This document shows, one piece after another, positions 1 to 9,503 of a stretch of DNA of 64,000 nt (the first letter of the stretch is position 1; each line of letters opens with the position of its first letter). The DNA is taken from positions 80,713 through 144,712 of the forward strand of contig NZ_PZJW01000008.1 of the NCBI RefSeq assembly GCF_003206615.1, in the 5' to 3' direction. The notes below the pieces were generated by a model. That model was not told where the DNA came from and searched no databases. It was given only the letters and a program-made list of their open reading frames with translations. A program made the translations under genes and the position numbers. This DNA comes from Salinicola acroporae (lineage in GTDB: Bacteria; Pseudomonadota; Gammaproteobacteria; Pseudomonadales; Halomonadaceae).

Positions 1-515
1 GCGGCCCGGTAGCTGGAGAAGTCATGTTCGCCGACCAGAGCTTGAGCGGCGCGATGCATGCGCCCGGCATCCAGCGGCTCCCGGCACCATGTCACGTTGT
101 TCCGTTCCATGACCGGGCGCGTCGGCTGATTGAGAATGAGGTAGCGATAGCGGCGGGCCAGCGCCGAGAAGCGGGCATGGAAGTCGTCGGCGACCGGCAT
201 CAGCCAGCGCACCGCGATATCCCGCGGCAACTGCGCGTTGGCGCCGAACAGCCAGGCCTTCTGGGTGCGCGCGACCGGCGCATCGAAGTGAACGATCTGG
301 CGTGTGGCGTGGACGCCACTGTCGGTGCGCCCGCTGCAGAGCACGCGCACCGGCGCGGCGGCGATCTTGCTCAACGCCGTCTCGAGCGCGCCCTGCACCG
401 ATGGAGCCTGGCGCAGGCGTTGCCAGCCGCAGTAATGCGTACCGTCGTACTCGACGCCAAGGGCCAGACGGCCCGTCAGCGGCTGGTTGTCGTCCTGCCG
501 GGAGAAAAACGCCAT
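1..515 (-). CDS. truA: tRNA pseudouridine(38-40) synthase TruA (partial, 3' end outside window)
   Basis: TruA converts uridines 38, 39 and 40 of the tRNA anticodon arm to pseudouridine in the cytoplasm. About 171 N-terminal residues are present; the rest runs off the left edge. Visible family motifs are [15 protein letters not shown] near residue 18 and [11 protein letters not shown] near residue 60, where the Asp of R-T-D is the catalytic residue of the family, followed by FNA-type and RYRY segments. The ATG at 515 is the only reasonable start, because an in-frame TAA lies 24 bases upstream. It begins 24 bases after the fimV stop on the same strand, so it is probably cotranscribed with fimV, the usual order in Pseudomonas-like genomes. 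Confidence 0.93.
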   Translation of the reverse strand, partial: MAFFSRQDDNQPLTGRLALGVEYDGTHYCGWQRLRQAPSVQGALETALSKIAAAPVRVLCSGRTDSGVHATRQIVHFDAPVARTQKAWLFGANAQLPRDIAVRWLMPVADDFHARFSALARRYRYLILNQPTRPVMERNNVTWCREPLDAGRMHRAAQALVGEHDFSSYRA

Positions 516-539
516 CGAAACCTGTGCAGCCGAAAGTCG

Positions 540-2894
540 TTAGGGGCGCCCATTATCCCGATGCGACGACCGGAATTCCACCTCCTCGACGTCCTGATCG
601 GCGGGAACTTCGCGGCGGCGGCCAATAGCCTCCTCGCCCAGGATCCTCGACGCGACGCCGGCACCATCGGAATGCCTTGGCGTCCCACTCGCGGGGTCAT
701 CGATCCTGATGCCGAATTCGCCGTCGTCGAACGACTCCGCGCACGATCCGCGCTCCGGCCCGGCCATGACCCCCAGCGACTGTTCCGTGGGCTCCAGCGA
801 GAGTGTCGAGAAGTCGACGACAGGCCTGGCCACAGAGGAGGACGTGGCTTTTTCTGGCGGTTCCGTCGCCAACTCCAGCGTCGGCGCTTCGTACTCGATG
901 CGGGCGACGAGCGACAACCCCTCCGAAGCGTCGGCAGCCACGCTCAAGTCATCCTCGAACAGCGTCGCCACGCCATCGCGCCGCGCTCCCTCGGCTCCGG
1001 CATCCCCCAACGGGGACCGACGGGGAGTGGCATCGATATCGAAACGCGCGTCCCTGCTTCGGGATGAGGCCGCTGGGGAAGTCGCCATGTCGTCGATCCC
1101 CCCCGAAACCGGAACCCCGGAGACGGCGTGCGGAGCCTGGGACTCGAACAGCGCATCGACGTCGTCCACGTCCGCCTGCCACCCGGCTTCCTCCTCCCCC
1201 ACGATGCCGTCGCCTGTCGCCTCCTGCCAGCTCTCCTCGACGTAGCGGGCGCGATAGTCGTCGACCAGGGCCTGACCTGCTCGTCGCTGCTGTGGCGTGG
1301 CGTCCTCGCCAAAACCGGATAGCGCCAATTCCAGCGCATCCATATCCCGGAGCTCGCCCAGCGCTCTCAGCAGGCCCAGCCGAAGCTGGGCGTCCTCCCG
1401 CTCTGCGAGTCGCTGACGCAGCCAATCACGCGCCTCGGCGTAGCGACCGTAGGCCATGTAGATGTCCGCCTGGCTGATCGAAGCGGAGTCGAGATCCAGG
1501 TCGGCACCCGCCGCGCGCCGAAGCGGGGAGGCCCTCGCGGCGCTGTTCGCACCGGTTTCCGTCGTCTCGTCCGGCGAGGGCTCGTCGGCGACCGGCAGCG
1601 CCTCGCCCCTGGCCCGACGCCGCCGCTGAAAGCCCCACAGCGCCAGCAGCACGACCACCAATCCGCCACCGACCCAGTCCAGGTGATCCAGCAGCGACCC
1701 TCTCGCCGGGGTCGTCGGAGTCGGCGTGGTCGAAGCGCGAGCGGCGCTCGGGGCAGACACGGCCAAGGTCGCTGCGCCGGCATCGGAAACGCTCGTGCCC
1801 GCAGCCACCGGCGCTACCGCTATCGCCGCCGTATCGCCCACGACATTGCCCCCGCCGGCGGGAGCCTGATCCGCAGGGGAGCGTTCGGGAGCGGAGTCGT
1901 CATCGTGGTCCATCGTTGCCGACGGAGCACCGACCGCGGGCGCCGCCGCGAGGGTCTCAAGCAGTTCGTCGCGCTCGGCGCTCAAGGCATCGATTGTGGT
2001 CCGTTGCCGTTCGGATTCGGCGGTCAACTCGGCCAGGCGCTGCTCCAGCGAGGCGAGCGGCGAGATTTCCGTGCTGCCAGCTCGATCGGAAGCGGCCCTC
2101 ACCCCCGGTGTATCGACGACCGGACGGCCCTCGCTGACCTGTTCCGTCAGCGTCCGCAACCGAGCCACGGCGTCTTCACGGGACAATCCGGTCACGGCAT
2201 CGACCGCAGGAACCTGCAGATCGGCCCCGGCCCGTAGACGGCCGATATTGCCATCGATGAATGCCGCGGGATTGGCTTGAAAGAGGCTCACCATCAACGC
2301 CTGACGACTGATGCCGGCGCGAGGTAGTAGCGAGGCCGCCAGGCCGGACAGCGAGTCGCCCGGCTGCACCTGCAGATGGTCAGGCCAGGCCCGGGGCGCA
2401 TTTGTCGCTGCCCGCACCGGCGGTGGTGCCGGTGCGGGCATTGCCCTCGCTGGCCGTGCTCCCGCCGAGGCATCAGCGTCCAGCAGCGGCTTCGAACTGG
2501 CATAGTCGACGGGATCGAACAGTAACGACACGCCCCGTTGCCACTGCCCCTCCGGCCAGGTCACCACCAGCAACAGGTCGAGGTAAGGTTCCCGCACCCG
2601 CTTCGGGCTGTCGAGCACCAGCGTCAACCCGCCACCCTGACGCATGACCCTGGCCGACACGGTGTCAGCCAGGGCAGTGCGAGCCAGCCCCGCCTGGCGA
2701 TAGGCCGCGGCGTCGGCCACGGCGACCGAGATTCGCGATGCATCCAGCCCCTTCGCATCACTCAGGGGCAGCACCACATGCAGCGGACGATTGAGCGACG
2801 ACACCTGCTGCGGATCGCCAACGCCGAGTGCATGGGACGCCGAAGCCAGAGCCAGACAGAGTCCGCCGGCCATCATTGTGAGCCATTGCCGCAT
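540..2894 (-). CDS. fimV: FimV-like pilus assembly / polar hub protein
   Basis: FimV is an inner-membrane, peptidoglycan-binding protein that helps assemble type IV pili and polar complexes. The protein is 784 residues from the ATG at 2894, chosen because GAGGA lies 5-9 bases upstream and it begins directly with a signal peptide (MRQWLTMMAGGLCLALASAS). In order: a FimV N-terminal domain (about 25-130), a LysM repeat (about 170-225, VQPGDSLSGLA), a coiled-coil-like stretch with ERQRTTIDALSAERDELLE, one transmembrane helix (about 415-435), and a cytoplasmic acidic tail with a TPR-like piece (ADIYMAYGRYAEARDWLRQ). The canonical C-terminal FimV motif (LDLARAYIDMGD type) is not visible, so the tail looks shortened or diverged. 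Its place between asd and truA supports the name. Confidence 0.87.
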   Translation of the reverse strand: MRQWLTMMAGGLCLALASASHALGVGDPQQVSSLNRPLHVVLPLSDAKGLDASRISVAVADAAAYRQAGLARTALADTVSARVMRQGGGLTLVLDSPKRVREPYLDLLLVVTWPEGQWQRGVSLLFDPVDYASSKPLLDADASAGARPARAMPAPAPPPVRAATNAPRAWPDHLQVQPGDSLSGLAASLLPRAGISRQALMVSLFQANPAAFIDGNIGRLRAGADLQVPAVDAVTGLSREDAVARLRTLTEQVSEGRPVVDTPGVRAASDRAGSTEISPLASLEQRLAELTAESERQRTTIDALSAERDELLETLAAAPAVGAPSATMDHDDDSAPERSPADQAPAGGGNVVGDTAAIAVAPVAAGTSVSDAGAATLAVSAPSAARASTTPTPTTPARGSLLDHLDWVGGGLVVVLLALWGFQRRRRARGEALPVADEPSPDETTETGANSAARASPLRRAAGADLDLDSASISQADIYMAYGRYAEARDWLRQRLAEREDAQLRLGLLRALGELRDMDALELALSGFGEDATPQQRRAGQALVDDYRARYVEESWQEATGDGIVGEEEAGWQADVDDVDALFESQAPHAVSGVPVSGGIDDMATSPAASSRSRDARFDIDATPRRSPLGDAGAEGARRDGVATLFEDDLSVAADASEGLSLVARIEYEAPTLELATEPPEKATSSSVARPVVDFSTLSLEPTEQSLGVMAGPERGSCAESFDDGEFGIRIDDPASGTPRHSDGAGVASRILGEEAIGRRREVPADQDVEEVEFRSSHRDNGRP

Positions 2895-2979
2895 GGTGTC
2901 CTCGCCAACGCATTGGAGTGAATCTCGAATCACTCATCGGCACAGGCTCAGTAAACTTTACCCCTTCGTTAACAGTCGG

Positions 2980-3015
2980 ATAACAAAAGCCCCGCCAACG
3001 AACGTTGGCGGGGCT
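2980..3015 (-). terminator. Rho-independent terminator after asd
   Basis: A 12-bp perfect GC-rich stem (2988-2999 with 3004-3015) closes a 4-base loop and, on the minus strand, is followed by TTTTGTTA. It lies 35 bases after the asd stop and before fimV, so asd and the leu genes are probably transcribed separately from fimV-truA. Confidence 0.88.
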
Positions 3016-3050
3016 CGACCGCGCAGCGATATCGCGACCGCAAACTGCCT

Positions 3051-4166
3051 TCAGGCTTGCTCGCGCAAAATCTTCAGCATGCGCTTGAGTGGCTCGGCTG
3101 CGCCCCACAGTAGCTGGTCGCCGACGCTGAACGCGGTCAGGTACTCGCCCCCCATGGCCAGCTTGCGCAGCCGACCCACCGGGACGGTGAGCGTGCCGCT
3201 GACAGCAGCCGGCGTCAGTTGCGCCAGCGTGGCCTCCTTCTCGTTGGGAACGACCTTGACCCAGTCGTTATGCTTGGCCAGGCGATCCTCGATCTCGTCG
3301 ATCGGCACGTCCTGCTTGAGCTTGATGGTGAACGCCTGACTGTGGGAGCGCATTGCGCCGATCCGCACGCAGAGGCCGTCGATGGGAATCGGGTTGTTGC
3401 CGGTGGCAAGAATCTTGTTGGTTTCGACGCCCCCCTTCCACTCTTCCTTGCTCTGACCGTTCTCCATCGCCTTGTCGATCCACGGCAACAGGCTGCCGGC
3501 CAGCGGCGCGCCGAAGTTGTCGATCGGGAATTCGCTCCCGCGCATGGCGGCAGTGACATCGCGGTCGATGTCGAGGATGGCACTGGAGGGCGTGGCGAGA
3601 TCACGGGCCACGGCAGACTGCAGCGCGCCCATCTGCGACAGCAGCTCGCGCATGTGCTTGGCGCCGGAACCCGAGGCCGCCTGATAGGTCATGGAAGTCA
3701 TCCACTCGACCATGCCGGCTTCGAACAGCCCCCCGAGGCCCATCAGCATCAGGCTGACGGTACAGTTGCCGCCGACGAAGGTTTTGGCGCCCTTGGCGAG
3801 TTGGGCATCGATCACGTGTCGGTTGACCGGATCGAGCACGATGGACGACTCTTCCGCCATGCGCAGCGTGCTGGCCGCGTCGATCCAGTAGCCTTTCCAG
3901 CCGGCCTGGCGCAGCGGCTGGTAGACCGCGCCGGTATAGTCGCCCCCCTGACAGGTGACGATCACGTCCATTGCCTTGAGCGACTCGATATCGTTGGCGT
4001 CCTTCAACGCCGGCACGTCGATGCCGATATCGGGCCCGGCCTGGCCGGCCTGGGAGGTGGAGAAGAAGACCGGCTCGAGACCGGCGAAATCGTTGTCATC
4101 CAGCATGCGCTGCATCAGCACGGAACCGACCATACCGCGCCAGCCGACGAATCCGACTTTCAACAT
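3051..4166 (-). CDS. asd: Aspartate-semialdehyde dehydrogenase
   Basis: Asd reduces aspartyl phosphate to aspartate semialdehyde with NADPH, the branch point to lysine, diaminopimelate, threonine and methionine. The 371-residue protein starts at the ATG at 4166 ([15 protein letters not shown]), the standard start of the gammaproteobacterial enzyme; the 19-codon longer frame upstream has no family match. The Rossmann GWRGMVGS motif is at 8-15. [17 protein letters not shown] near 128-144 carries the catalytic Cys, and the C-terminal part contains [12 protein letters not shown] with the catalytic His. Length matches the E. coli/Vibrio type. It follows leuB on the same strand but is separated by about 160 bases with an inverted repeat, so it may have its own promoter. 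Confidence 0.96.
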   Translation of the reverse strand: MLKVGFVGWRGMVGSVLMQRMLDDNDFAGLEPVFFSTSQAGQAGPDIGIDVPALKDANDIESLKAMDVIVTCQGGDYTGAVYQPLRQAGWKGYWIDAASTLRMAEESSIVLDPVNRHVIDAQLAKGAKTFVGGNCTVSLMLMGLGGLFEAGMVEWMTSMTYQAASGSGAKHMRELLSQMGALQSAVARDLATPSSAILDIDRDVTAAMRGSEFPIDNFGAPLAGSLLPWIDKAMENGQSKEEWKGGVETNKILATGNNPIPIDGLCVRIGAMRSHSQAFTIKLKQDVPIDEIEDRLAKHNDWVKVVPNEKEATLAQLTPAAVSGTLTVPVGRLRKLAMGGEYLTAFSVGDQLLWGAAEPLKRMLKILREQA

Positions 4167-4252
4167 AGATTGGTTACCCCGAAGCTGTTGGAAAAGTGGC
4201 GTCTGCGTGGCCACGCGGACCACCGGACACTTTTCATGATCATGAATGCGAC

Positions 4253-4276
4253 ACGACGACTCATTCGAGTCGTCGT
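4253..4276. repeat. Perfect inverted repeat between leuB and asd
   Basis: ACGACGACTC and GAGTCGTCGT form 10-bp perfect arms around ATTC. There is no U-rich tail on either strand, so it is not a typical terminator. It lies about 90 bases upstream of the asd start and could be a regulatory site, an RNA processing hairpin or a weak attenuator. Confidence 0.6.
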
Positions 4277-4329
4277 ATCATGTCGATCTTGAATGCGCAT
4301 TATAGCGCATTGGCGCCAGCTATCCGCGC

Positions 4330-5409
4330 TCAAGCATCGGCGAAAGCCGCCAGTACCGCATCCCCCATCTCGCTGGTGGAAACCTGACGCGTGCCCGGAT
4401 AGGCGATGTCGGCGGTCCGCAGGCCCTGATCGAGAACGCTGCCGACCGCCCGCTCGATGCGCTCGGCCAGGGCCGGCTCACCCAACGAATAGCGCAACAT
4501 CATCGCCACCGACAGGATCGTCGCCAGCGGGTTGGCCAGCCCCTGACAGGCGATATCCGGCGCGCTGCCGTGGCACGGTTCGTACATGCCCTGCTGATGC
4601 TCATTGAGCGACGCCGACGGCAGCATGCCGATGGAGCCGGTCAGCATCGCCGCGGCGTCCGACAGGATATCGCCGAACATGTTGCCGGTGACCACCACGT
4701 CAAATTGCTTGGGCGCGCGCACCAACTGCATGGCGGCATTGTCGACGTACATATGCGACAGCTCGACGTCCGGGTACTCGGGCGCCAGCCGGTTCATCAC
4801 CTCGCGCCACAGGATGGTGACCTCGAGCACGTTGGCCTTGTCCACCGAGCAGAGCTTCTTGCCACGCTTCTGCGCCATCTCGAAGGCGACTCGGCCGATC
4901 CGCTCGATCTCGGACTCCGAGTAGACGTAGGTGTTGAACCCGACTCGCTCGCCGTCACGCTCCTCGATGCCCCGCGGCTGGCCGAAGTAGATCCCTCCGG
5001 TCAGCTCGCGCACGATCATGATGTCGAGCCCGGAGACCACTTCCGGCTTCAGCGTCGACGCCTCGGCCAGTTGCGGGTAGAGCAGCGCCGGGCGCAGGTT
5101 ACCGAACAGGTTGAGATGCTTGCGCAACCCCAGCAGCCCCTTCTCCGGGCGTCTGCTCAGGTCCTCGAGCGTGTCCCACTTCGGCCCGCCCACGGCGCCG
5201 AGCAGGATCGCATCCGCCGCCTTGGCCTTGGCCAGCGTCGACTCGGGAAGCGGGTGCCCTTCGGCGTCGTAGCCGGCACCGCCGACCAGCGCCTCTTCCA
5301 GCTCGGCATCCAGCCCGGCTTCGCGGCAGGCGTTCAGAATCTTGACCGCCTCGGCAGTGATTTCCGGGCCGATGCCGTCACCGGGAAGAACCAGAATCTT
5401 CTTGCTCAT
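4330..5409 (-). CDS. leuB: 3-isopropylmalate dehydrogenase
   Basis: LeuB oxidatively decarboxylates 3-isopropylmalate to 2-oxoisocaproate with NAD+, the third step of leucine synthesis. The protein is 359 residues, the normal length. [17 protein letters not shown] at the start is the family signature. Further motifs are [11 protein letters not shown] (near 70), the substrate-binding [10 protein letters not shown] (near 135), and the cofactor/metal region [26 protein letters not shown] (near 243-268) with its conserved Asp residues. It is part of the leuC-leuD-methyltransferase-leuB run; only 9 bases separate it from the methyltransferase stop, so the four genes are very probably one operon. 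Confidence 0.97.
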   Translation of the reverse strand: MSKKILVLPGDGIGPEITAEAVKILNACREAGLDAELEEALVGGAGYDAEGHPLPESTLAKAKAADAILLGAVGGPKWDTLEDLSRRPEKGLLGLRKHLNLFGNLRPALLYPQLAEASTLKPEVVSGLDIMIVRELTGGIYFGQPRGIEERDGERVGFNTYVYSESEIERIGRVAFEMAQKRGKKLCSVDKANVLEVTILWREVMNRLAPEYPDVELSHMYVDNAAMQLVRAPKQFDVVVTGNMFGDILSDAAAMLTGSIGMLPSASLNEHQQGMYEPCHGSAPDIACQGLANPLATILSVAMMLRYSLGEPALAERIERAVGSVLDQGLRTADIAYPGTRQVSTSEMGDAVLAAFADA

Positions 5410-5418
5410 GCATTGTCC

Positions 5419-6204
5419 TCAAACATGTTCCTTGGTCGCCCACAACACCAGCATGTCGGTCGTGAAGGAGCCATCCTCGCCGATCTCGAAGGCGTCTCGC
5501 ACTTCCCTTCCGACCTGACTCTGCAGGTGGCGGATCGCATCGCGCATGACGTCAGGCGTGCGCATGCGTGCGATCCAGGTCTCGAAATCCAGCCGCAGGC
5601 GCTGGCGCGAGCTGGCAGTCACCACCAGCCCTGCCTCACCCACCATTTTCGCCCATTCGCTAGGCGCATAATCCCGCACATGACTGGTATCACGCAGCAT
5701 CTCGACCGTCTGCAGGAAGCTGTCGAACAGCGGCTGCTCGGAGGCGGCTACGTCGATGAATACCGCCAAGCCGCCCGGCTTCAGGACCCGCCTCGCTTCC
5801 CGCAGCGCCAGCCCCACGTCGCGCCAGTGATGGGCGGAGAAACGGCTGCATACCACGTCGAAACTGACAGCGGCGAACGGCAGCGCTTCGGCGACCCCCT
5901 GGGCCGTGCGGATGTTGCCGAAGCCACGCTCGCCGGCCGCCTCACTCACGACCGCGAGCATCCGCGGCGACAGGTCGTAGGCGACGACCTCGGACGCCAG
6001 CTCGGCCAACTGGAAACCGACGTGGCCGGCGCCACAGCCCAGATCCAGCACTCGGGGAGCATCGAGCTCGCCGACCCGCTCGCGAAGCTGGATGAACTCC
6101 TGGCCCTGGGCATGCACGCTGCTGCTCAGATAGGCCGCTGCCTGGGCGCCGAACTGGCGTTCGACGACGGCGCCATGATCGGTGCTGCCGGGGGCCTCAG
6201 GCAT
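5419..6204 (-). CDS. Class I SAM-dependent methyltransferase inside the leu operon
   Basis: This 261-residue protein has the class I SAM-binding motif [12 protein letters not shown] (near 51-62), an acidic motif ([11 protein letters not shown]) and a UbiE/COQ5-like region with [15 protein letters not shown] and [12 protein letters not shown]. The substrate is unknown. I chose the ATG at 6204 because it overlaps the leuD stop by 8 bases, a usual coupling arrangement; a longer frame from 6252 adds 16 residues. I recall a methyltransferase in the same place between leuD and leuB in Pseudomonas, so the placement looks conserved. Whether it acts in leucine synthesis, for example on an intermediate as a trans-aconitate methyltransferase would, is only a guess. 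Confidence 0.88.
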   Translation of the reverse strand: MPEAPGSTDHGAVVERQFGAQAAAYLSSSVHAQGQEFIQLRERVGELDAPRVLDLGCGAGHVGFQLAELASEVVAYDLSPRMLAVVSEAAGERGFGNIRTAQGVAEALPFAAVSFDVVCSRFSAHHWRDVGLALREARRVLKPGGLAVFIDVAASEQPLFDSFLQTVEMLRDTSHVRDYAPSEWAKMVGEAGLVVTASSRQRLRLDFETWIARMRTPDVMRDAIRHLQSQVGREVRDAFEIGEDGSFTTDMLVLWATKEHV

Positions 6205-6841
6205 CGCGAAACAGCCACGGGCGTGCGGCGCGATGACGGCGCTCGAAATCATGGATCGCCCCGGACTGCTCGAGGGTCAGGCCAATATCGTCGAGCCCTT
6301 CCAGCAGGCAGTGCTTGCGAAACGGGTCGACCTCGAAGGTGATCGTCTCGCCGCCCGGCGTGGTCAGTTGCTGGCGTTCGAGATCGACGTCGAGGCGATA
6401 GCCTTCACTCGCTTCGGTCTCCTGGAACAGGCGCTCGACCGTCTCCTCGTCCAGGGTGATCAGCAGGATGCCGTTCTTGAACGAGTTGTTGTAGAAGATA
6501 TCGGCGAAGCTCGGCGCGATCACCGCTCGGAAACCAAAATCGTCCAGTGCCCAGGGCGCGTGTTCGCGCGAACTGCCGCAGCCGAAATTGCGCCGGGCCA
6601 GCAACACCTGCGCACCGCGATAGCGCGACTGGTTGAGCACGAAGTCTGGATTGAGCGGCCGGCTCGACGCATCCTGGCCGGGGTAGCCCTCGTCGAGGTA
6701 GCGCAGTTCGTCGAACAGGTTGGGGCCGAAGCCGGTGCGCTTGATCGACTTCAGGAACTGCTTGGGAATGATCAGGTCGGTATCGACGTTGGCTCGATCG
6801 AGCGGCGCGACCAGACCCTGCAGGCGTTCGAACTTCTTCAT
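6197..6841 (-). CDS. leuD: 3-isopropylmalate dehydratase small subunit
   Basis: LeuD pairs with LeuC to isomerise 2-isopropylmalate to 3-isopropylmalate. The 214-residue length is typical. Recognisable segments are [15 protein letters not shown] (near 19-33) and the swivel-domain motif [14 protein letters not shown] (near 90-103), which supplies substrate-binding residues. Its ATG overlaps the leuC stop as ATGA (6838-6841), so the two subunits are translationally coupled and made in equal amounts. Confidence 0.97.
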   Translation of the reverse strand: MKKFERLQGLVAPLDRANVDTDLIIPKQFLKSIKRTGFGPNLFDELRYLDEGYPGQDASSRPLNPDFVLNQSRYRGAQVLLARRNFGCGSSREHAPWALDDFGFRAVIAPSFADIFYNNSFKNGILLITLDEETVERLFQETEASEGYRLDVDLERQQLTTPGGETITFEVDPFRKHCLLEGLDDIGLTLEQSGAIHDFERRHRAARPWLFRDA

Positions 6842-8292
6842 GCGCTCATCTCCCGTGCGTTGCCCCGGTCGTAGTCGTATTCGCGGACATCGACGAAATG
6901 GCCTTCGATAGCCGCGGCCGCCGCCATTGCCGGGCTGACCAGATGGGTCCGGCCGCCATAACCCTGGCGCCCTTCAAAGTTGCGGTTGGAGGTCGAGGCG
7001 CAGCGCTCGCCAGCGCCGAGCTTGTCGGCGTTCATCGCCAGGCACATCGAACAGCCCGGCTCGCGCCACTCGAACCCTGCCTCGACGAAGATCTTGTCGA
7101 GCCCTTCCGCCTCGGCCAGGCGCTTCACCAGGCCGGAGCCCGGCACCACCATGGCCAACTGGATGTTGTCGGCGACCTTGCGTCCTTTCGCCACCTTGGC
7201 GGCCTCGCGCAGATCCTCGATCCGCGAGTTGGTGCAGGAGCCGATGAACACCTTGTCGAGCTGGATATCGGTGATCTTCTGGCCGGCGCTGAGTCCCATG
7301 TACTCCAGCGCACGGGTCATGCCCTGGGTGACGGTTTCGTCGGCGGCGCCGGCGGGGTCGGGCACCTCGGCGGAAACGTTGACGACCATTTCCGGGCTGG
7401 TCCCCCAGGTCACCTGCGGTTCGATCTCGGCAGCGTCGAGCTCGACGATCTTGTCGAAATGCGCGCCATCGTCAGAGACCAGGTCGCGCCAGGCCTCGAC
7501 GGCCGCCGACCACTGCTCGGTCGAGGGCGCATAGGGCCGCCCTTTCAGGTAATCGATGGTGTGGTCGTCCACCGCCACCAGGCCGACGCGGGCGCCGGCT
7601 TCGATCGCCATGTTGCAGATCGTCATGCGACCTTCCATGGACAGCTCGCGAATCGCGCTGCCGGCGAACTCGATGGCATAACCGGTGCCGCCGGCGGTGC
7701 CGATACGGCCGATGATCGCCAGCACGATATCCTTGGCGGTGACGCCGAGCCCCAGCTTGCCCTCGACCCGCACCTGCATGTTCTTCATCTTCTGCGCGAT
7801 CAGGCACTGGGTCGCCAGCACGTGCTCCACCTCGGAGGTGCCGATGCCGTGGGAGAGCGCGGCGAAGGCGCCGTGGGTAGCGGTGTGGGAGTCGCCACAG
7901 ACCACGGTCATGCCCGGCAGCGTGGCGCCCTGCTCCGGCCCGACCACGTGGACGATGCCCTGGCGCTCGTCATTGATGCGAAACTCCTCGATGTCGAAGC
8001 TCTCGCAGTTGGCATCCAGGGTTTCGACCTGAATCCGCGAGACATCGTCGAGGATCCCGGCATTGCCGGCGCTACGCTCCTTGAGCGTGGTCGGCACGTT
8101 GTGATCGGGAGTCGCCAGGTTGGCGTCGCGGCGCCACGGCTTGCGACCGGCCAGCCGCAGCCCTTCGAACGCCTGGGGCGAGGTGACTTCGTGCAGCAGG
8201 TGACGATCGATGTAGATCAGCGCGGAACCGTCGTCGCGCTGGGTGACCAGGTGCTGGGCCCACAATTTGTCGTAGAGCGTCTGGCTTGCCAT
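6838..8292 (-). CDS. leuC: 3-isopropylmalate dehydratase large subunit
   Basis: LeuC is the aconitase-like catalytic subunit that carries a [4Fe-4S] cluster. The protein is 484 residues from the ATG at 8292, chosen because GGAGGAG lies 9 bases upstream and [16 protein letters not shown] is a typical LeuC start; 34 further upstream codons look non-coding. The cluster cysteines are visible in [13 protein letters not shown] and in [26 protein letters not shown] and VEHVLATQ are strongly conserved family segments. It is the first gene of the leuC-leuD-methyltransferase-leuB operon and faces a LysR regulator across a 196-bp divergent promoter region. Confidence 0.97.
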   Translation of the reverse strand: MASQTLYDKLWAQHLVTQRDDGSALIYIDRHLLHEVTSPQAFEGLRLAGRKPWRRDANLATPDHNVPTTLKERSAGNAGILDDVSRIQVETLDANCESFDIEEFRINDERQGIVHVVGPEQGATLPGMTVVCGDSHTATHGAFAALSHGIGTSEVEHVLATQCLIAQKMKNMQVRVEGKLGLGVTAKDIVLAIIGRIGTAGGTGYAIEFAGSAIRELSMEGRMTICNMAIEAGARVGLVAVDDHTIDYLKGRPYAPSTEQWSAAVEAWRDLVSDDGAHFDKIVELDAAEIEPQVTWGTSPEMVVNVSAEVPDPAGAADETVTQGMTRALEYMGLSAGQKITDIQLDKVFIGSCTNSRIEDLREAAKVAKGRKVADNIQLAMVVPGSGLVKRLAEAEGLDKIFVEAGFEWREPGCSMCLAMNADKLGAGERCASTSNRNFEGRQGYGGRTHLVSPAMAAAAAIEGHFVDVREYDYDRGNAREMSA

Positions 8293-8416
8293 TGGGGTTA
8301 TCTCCTCCGTCACGCTGTCTGACGCAGCTTGAGTGACGTGATGCCTGCGAATCGCAGCGCTTCGCTTCGACGCTGCAACTGATTGAAGCGTCAAGATACG
8401 GCCAGCACATGCATAA

Positions 8417-8434
8417 AATCAATTCATCTTGATT
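8417..8434. promoter_or_regulatory. LysR-type operator between leuC and the LysR gene
   Basis: AATCAA-N6-TTGATT is a perfect inverted repeat, and the symmetry extends outward as GCAT(AA) on the left and ATGC on the right (8411-8438). It sits midway in the leuC/LysR divergent region, 124 bases from the leuC start and 54 bases from the LysR start. This fits the T-N11-A dyads bound by LysR proteins and suggests control of both genes. Confidence 0.72.
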
Positions 8435-8488
8435 ATGCTTTGCATTCCATAACAGAATTCATGAAATCATTGCCAGGAACCCGATGCC

Positions 8489-9388
8489 ATGGACACGCAG
8501 AGCCTGCAGGCCTTTATCGCGGTCGCCGACACGGCATCGTTCTCGCTGGCCGGCGAGCAGTTGCACCTCACCCAGCCAGCGATCAGCAAACGCATCGCCG
8601 CACTGGAATATCAGACCGGAGCCAAACTGTTCGATCGCATCAATCGGCGGGTCAGCCTGACCGAAGCCGGCCGCCTGCTACTGCCACGCGCTCGCCAGAT
8701 CCTGCAACTGGTCGAGGACAGCCGCCGCACCTTGAGCAACCTGAGCGGCAGCGTCGAGGGCAGCCTGACGCTGGCGACCAGCCACCATGTCGGCCTTCAC
8801 CGGCTGCCGCCGGTGCTCAAGGCCTTCACCCAGCGCTATCCCGATGTCGATCTGGACCTGCGCTTTCTCGACTCCGAGCAGGCCTATCATGGCGTGATCG
8901 CCGGCGAGATCGAGTTGGCCGTGGTGACGCTCTCCCCCCAGCCCTACCCGCAGGTAGAGTCGGTACCGGTCTGGATCGATCAGCTGCGATTCCTCGCCGC
9001 GCCCGACCACCCGCTGACCGCGAGAGACTCGCTCTCGCTCGCCGATCTCGTCGATTACCCGGCGGTCCTGCCCGGCCCTCTCACCTTTACCCGCGATATC
9101 GTGATCAACTCCTTCACCCAGGCGGCGCTTTCCATCGACGTGGCGCTGTCCACCAACTATCTCGAAACGCTCAAGATGATGGCGAGCATCGGCCTGGGCT
9201 GGAGCGTACTGCCGGAAAGCCTGATCGACGACGACATCGCGGAGCTGCCGGTGGATCACCCGCCGATCGTGCGTCGCCTCGGCTATCTGGTTCATCGCGA
9301 ACGCACGCTCTCCAATGCCGGTCGCGCGATGATCGCCGAACTCGAGACGGTCAGGGCGGCCGAAGCCTCCCGAAGCGGCTACGCTTAG
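8489..9388 (+). CDS. LysR-family transcriptional regulator, divergent from leuC
   Basis: The 299-residue protein has the full LysR plan. The N-terminal winged helix-turn-helix covers about residues 2-60 (FIAVADTASFSLAGEQ, LTQPAISKRIAALE), then a linker helix and a periplasmic-binding-like effector domain from about 90 with the two lobes SLTLATSHHVGLHRLP and FTRDIVINSFTQAA. It is transcribed away from leuC and shares the dyad at 8417-8434 with it. By position it probably controls leuCD-leuB and itself. The effector is not evident from sequence; 2-isopropylmalate is a plausible candidate because it acts on other regulators of leu genes, but this is inference. Confidence 0.92.
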   Translation: MDTQSLQAFIAVADTASFSLAGEQLHLTQPAISKRIAALEYQTGAKLFDRINRRVSLTEAGRLLLPRARQILQLVEDSRRTLSNLSGSVEGSLTLATSHHVGLHRLPPVLKAFTQRYPDVDLDLRFLDSEQAYHGVIAGEIELAVVTLSPQPYPQVESVPVWIDQLRFLAAPDHPLTARDSLSLADLVDYPAVLPGPLTFTRDIVINSFTQAALSIDVALSTNYLETLKMMASIGLGWSVLPESLIDDDIAELPVDHPPIVRRLGYLVHRERTLSNAGRAMIAELETVRAAEASRSGYA

Positions 9389-9503
9389 CCCCGCTGCAGG
9401 ATCTGTTGCACGGCCACGCTCGATCGGTTCGGGTTCGAAGCGGAGTCATTCGAGACGCCCTCGTTCGAGAGGCGCCAATCCAGAAAGGAAGGAGTTGTCG
9501 CGC

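Noticed and set aside
4570-6342. A 590-codon plus-strand frame across leuB and the methyltransferase
   Set aside because: It crosses two genes with intact family motifs on the other strand and is Arg/His/Leu-rich, typical of antisense frames in high-GC DNA.
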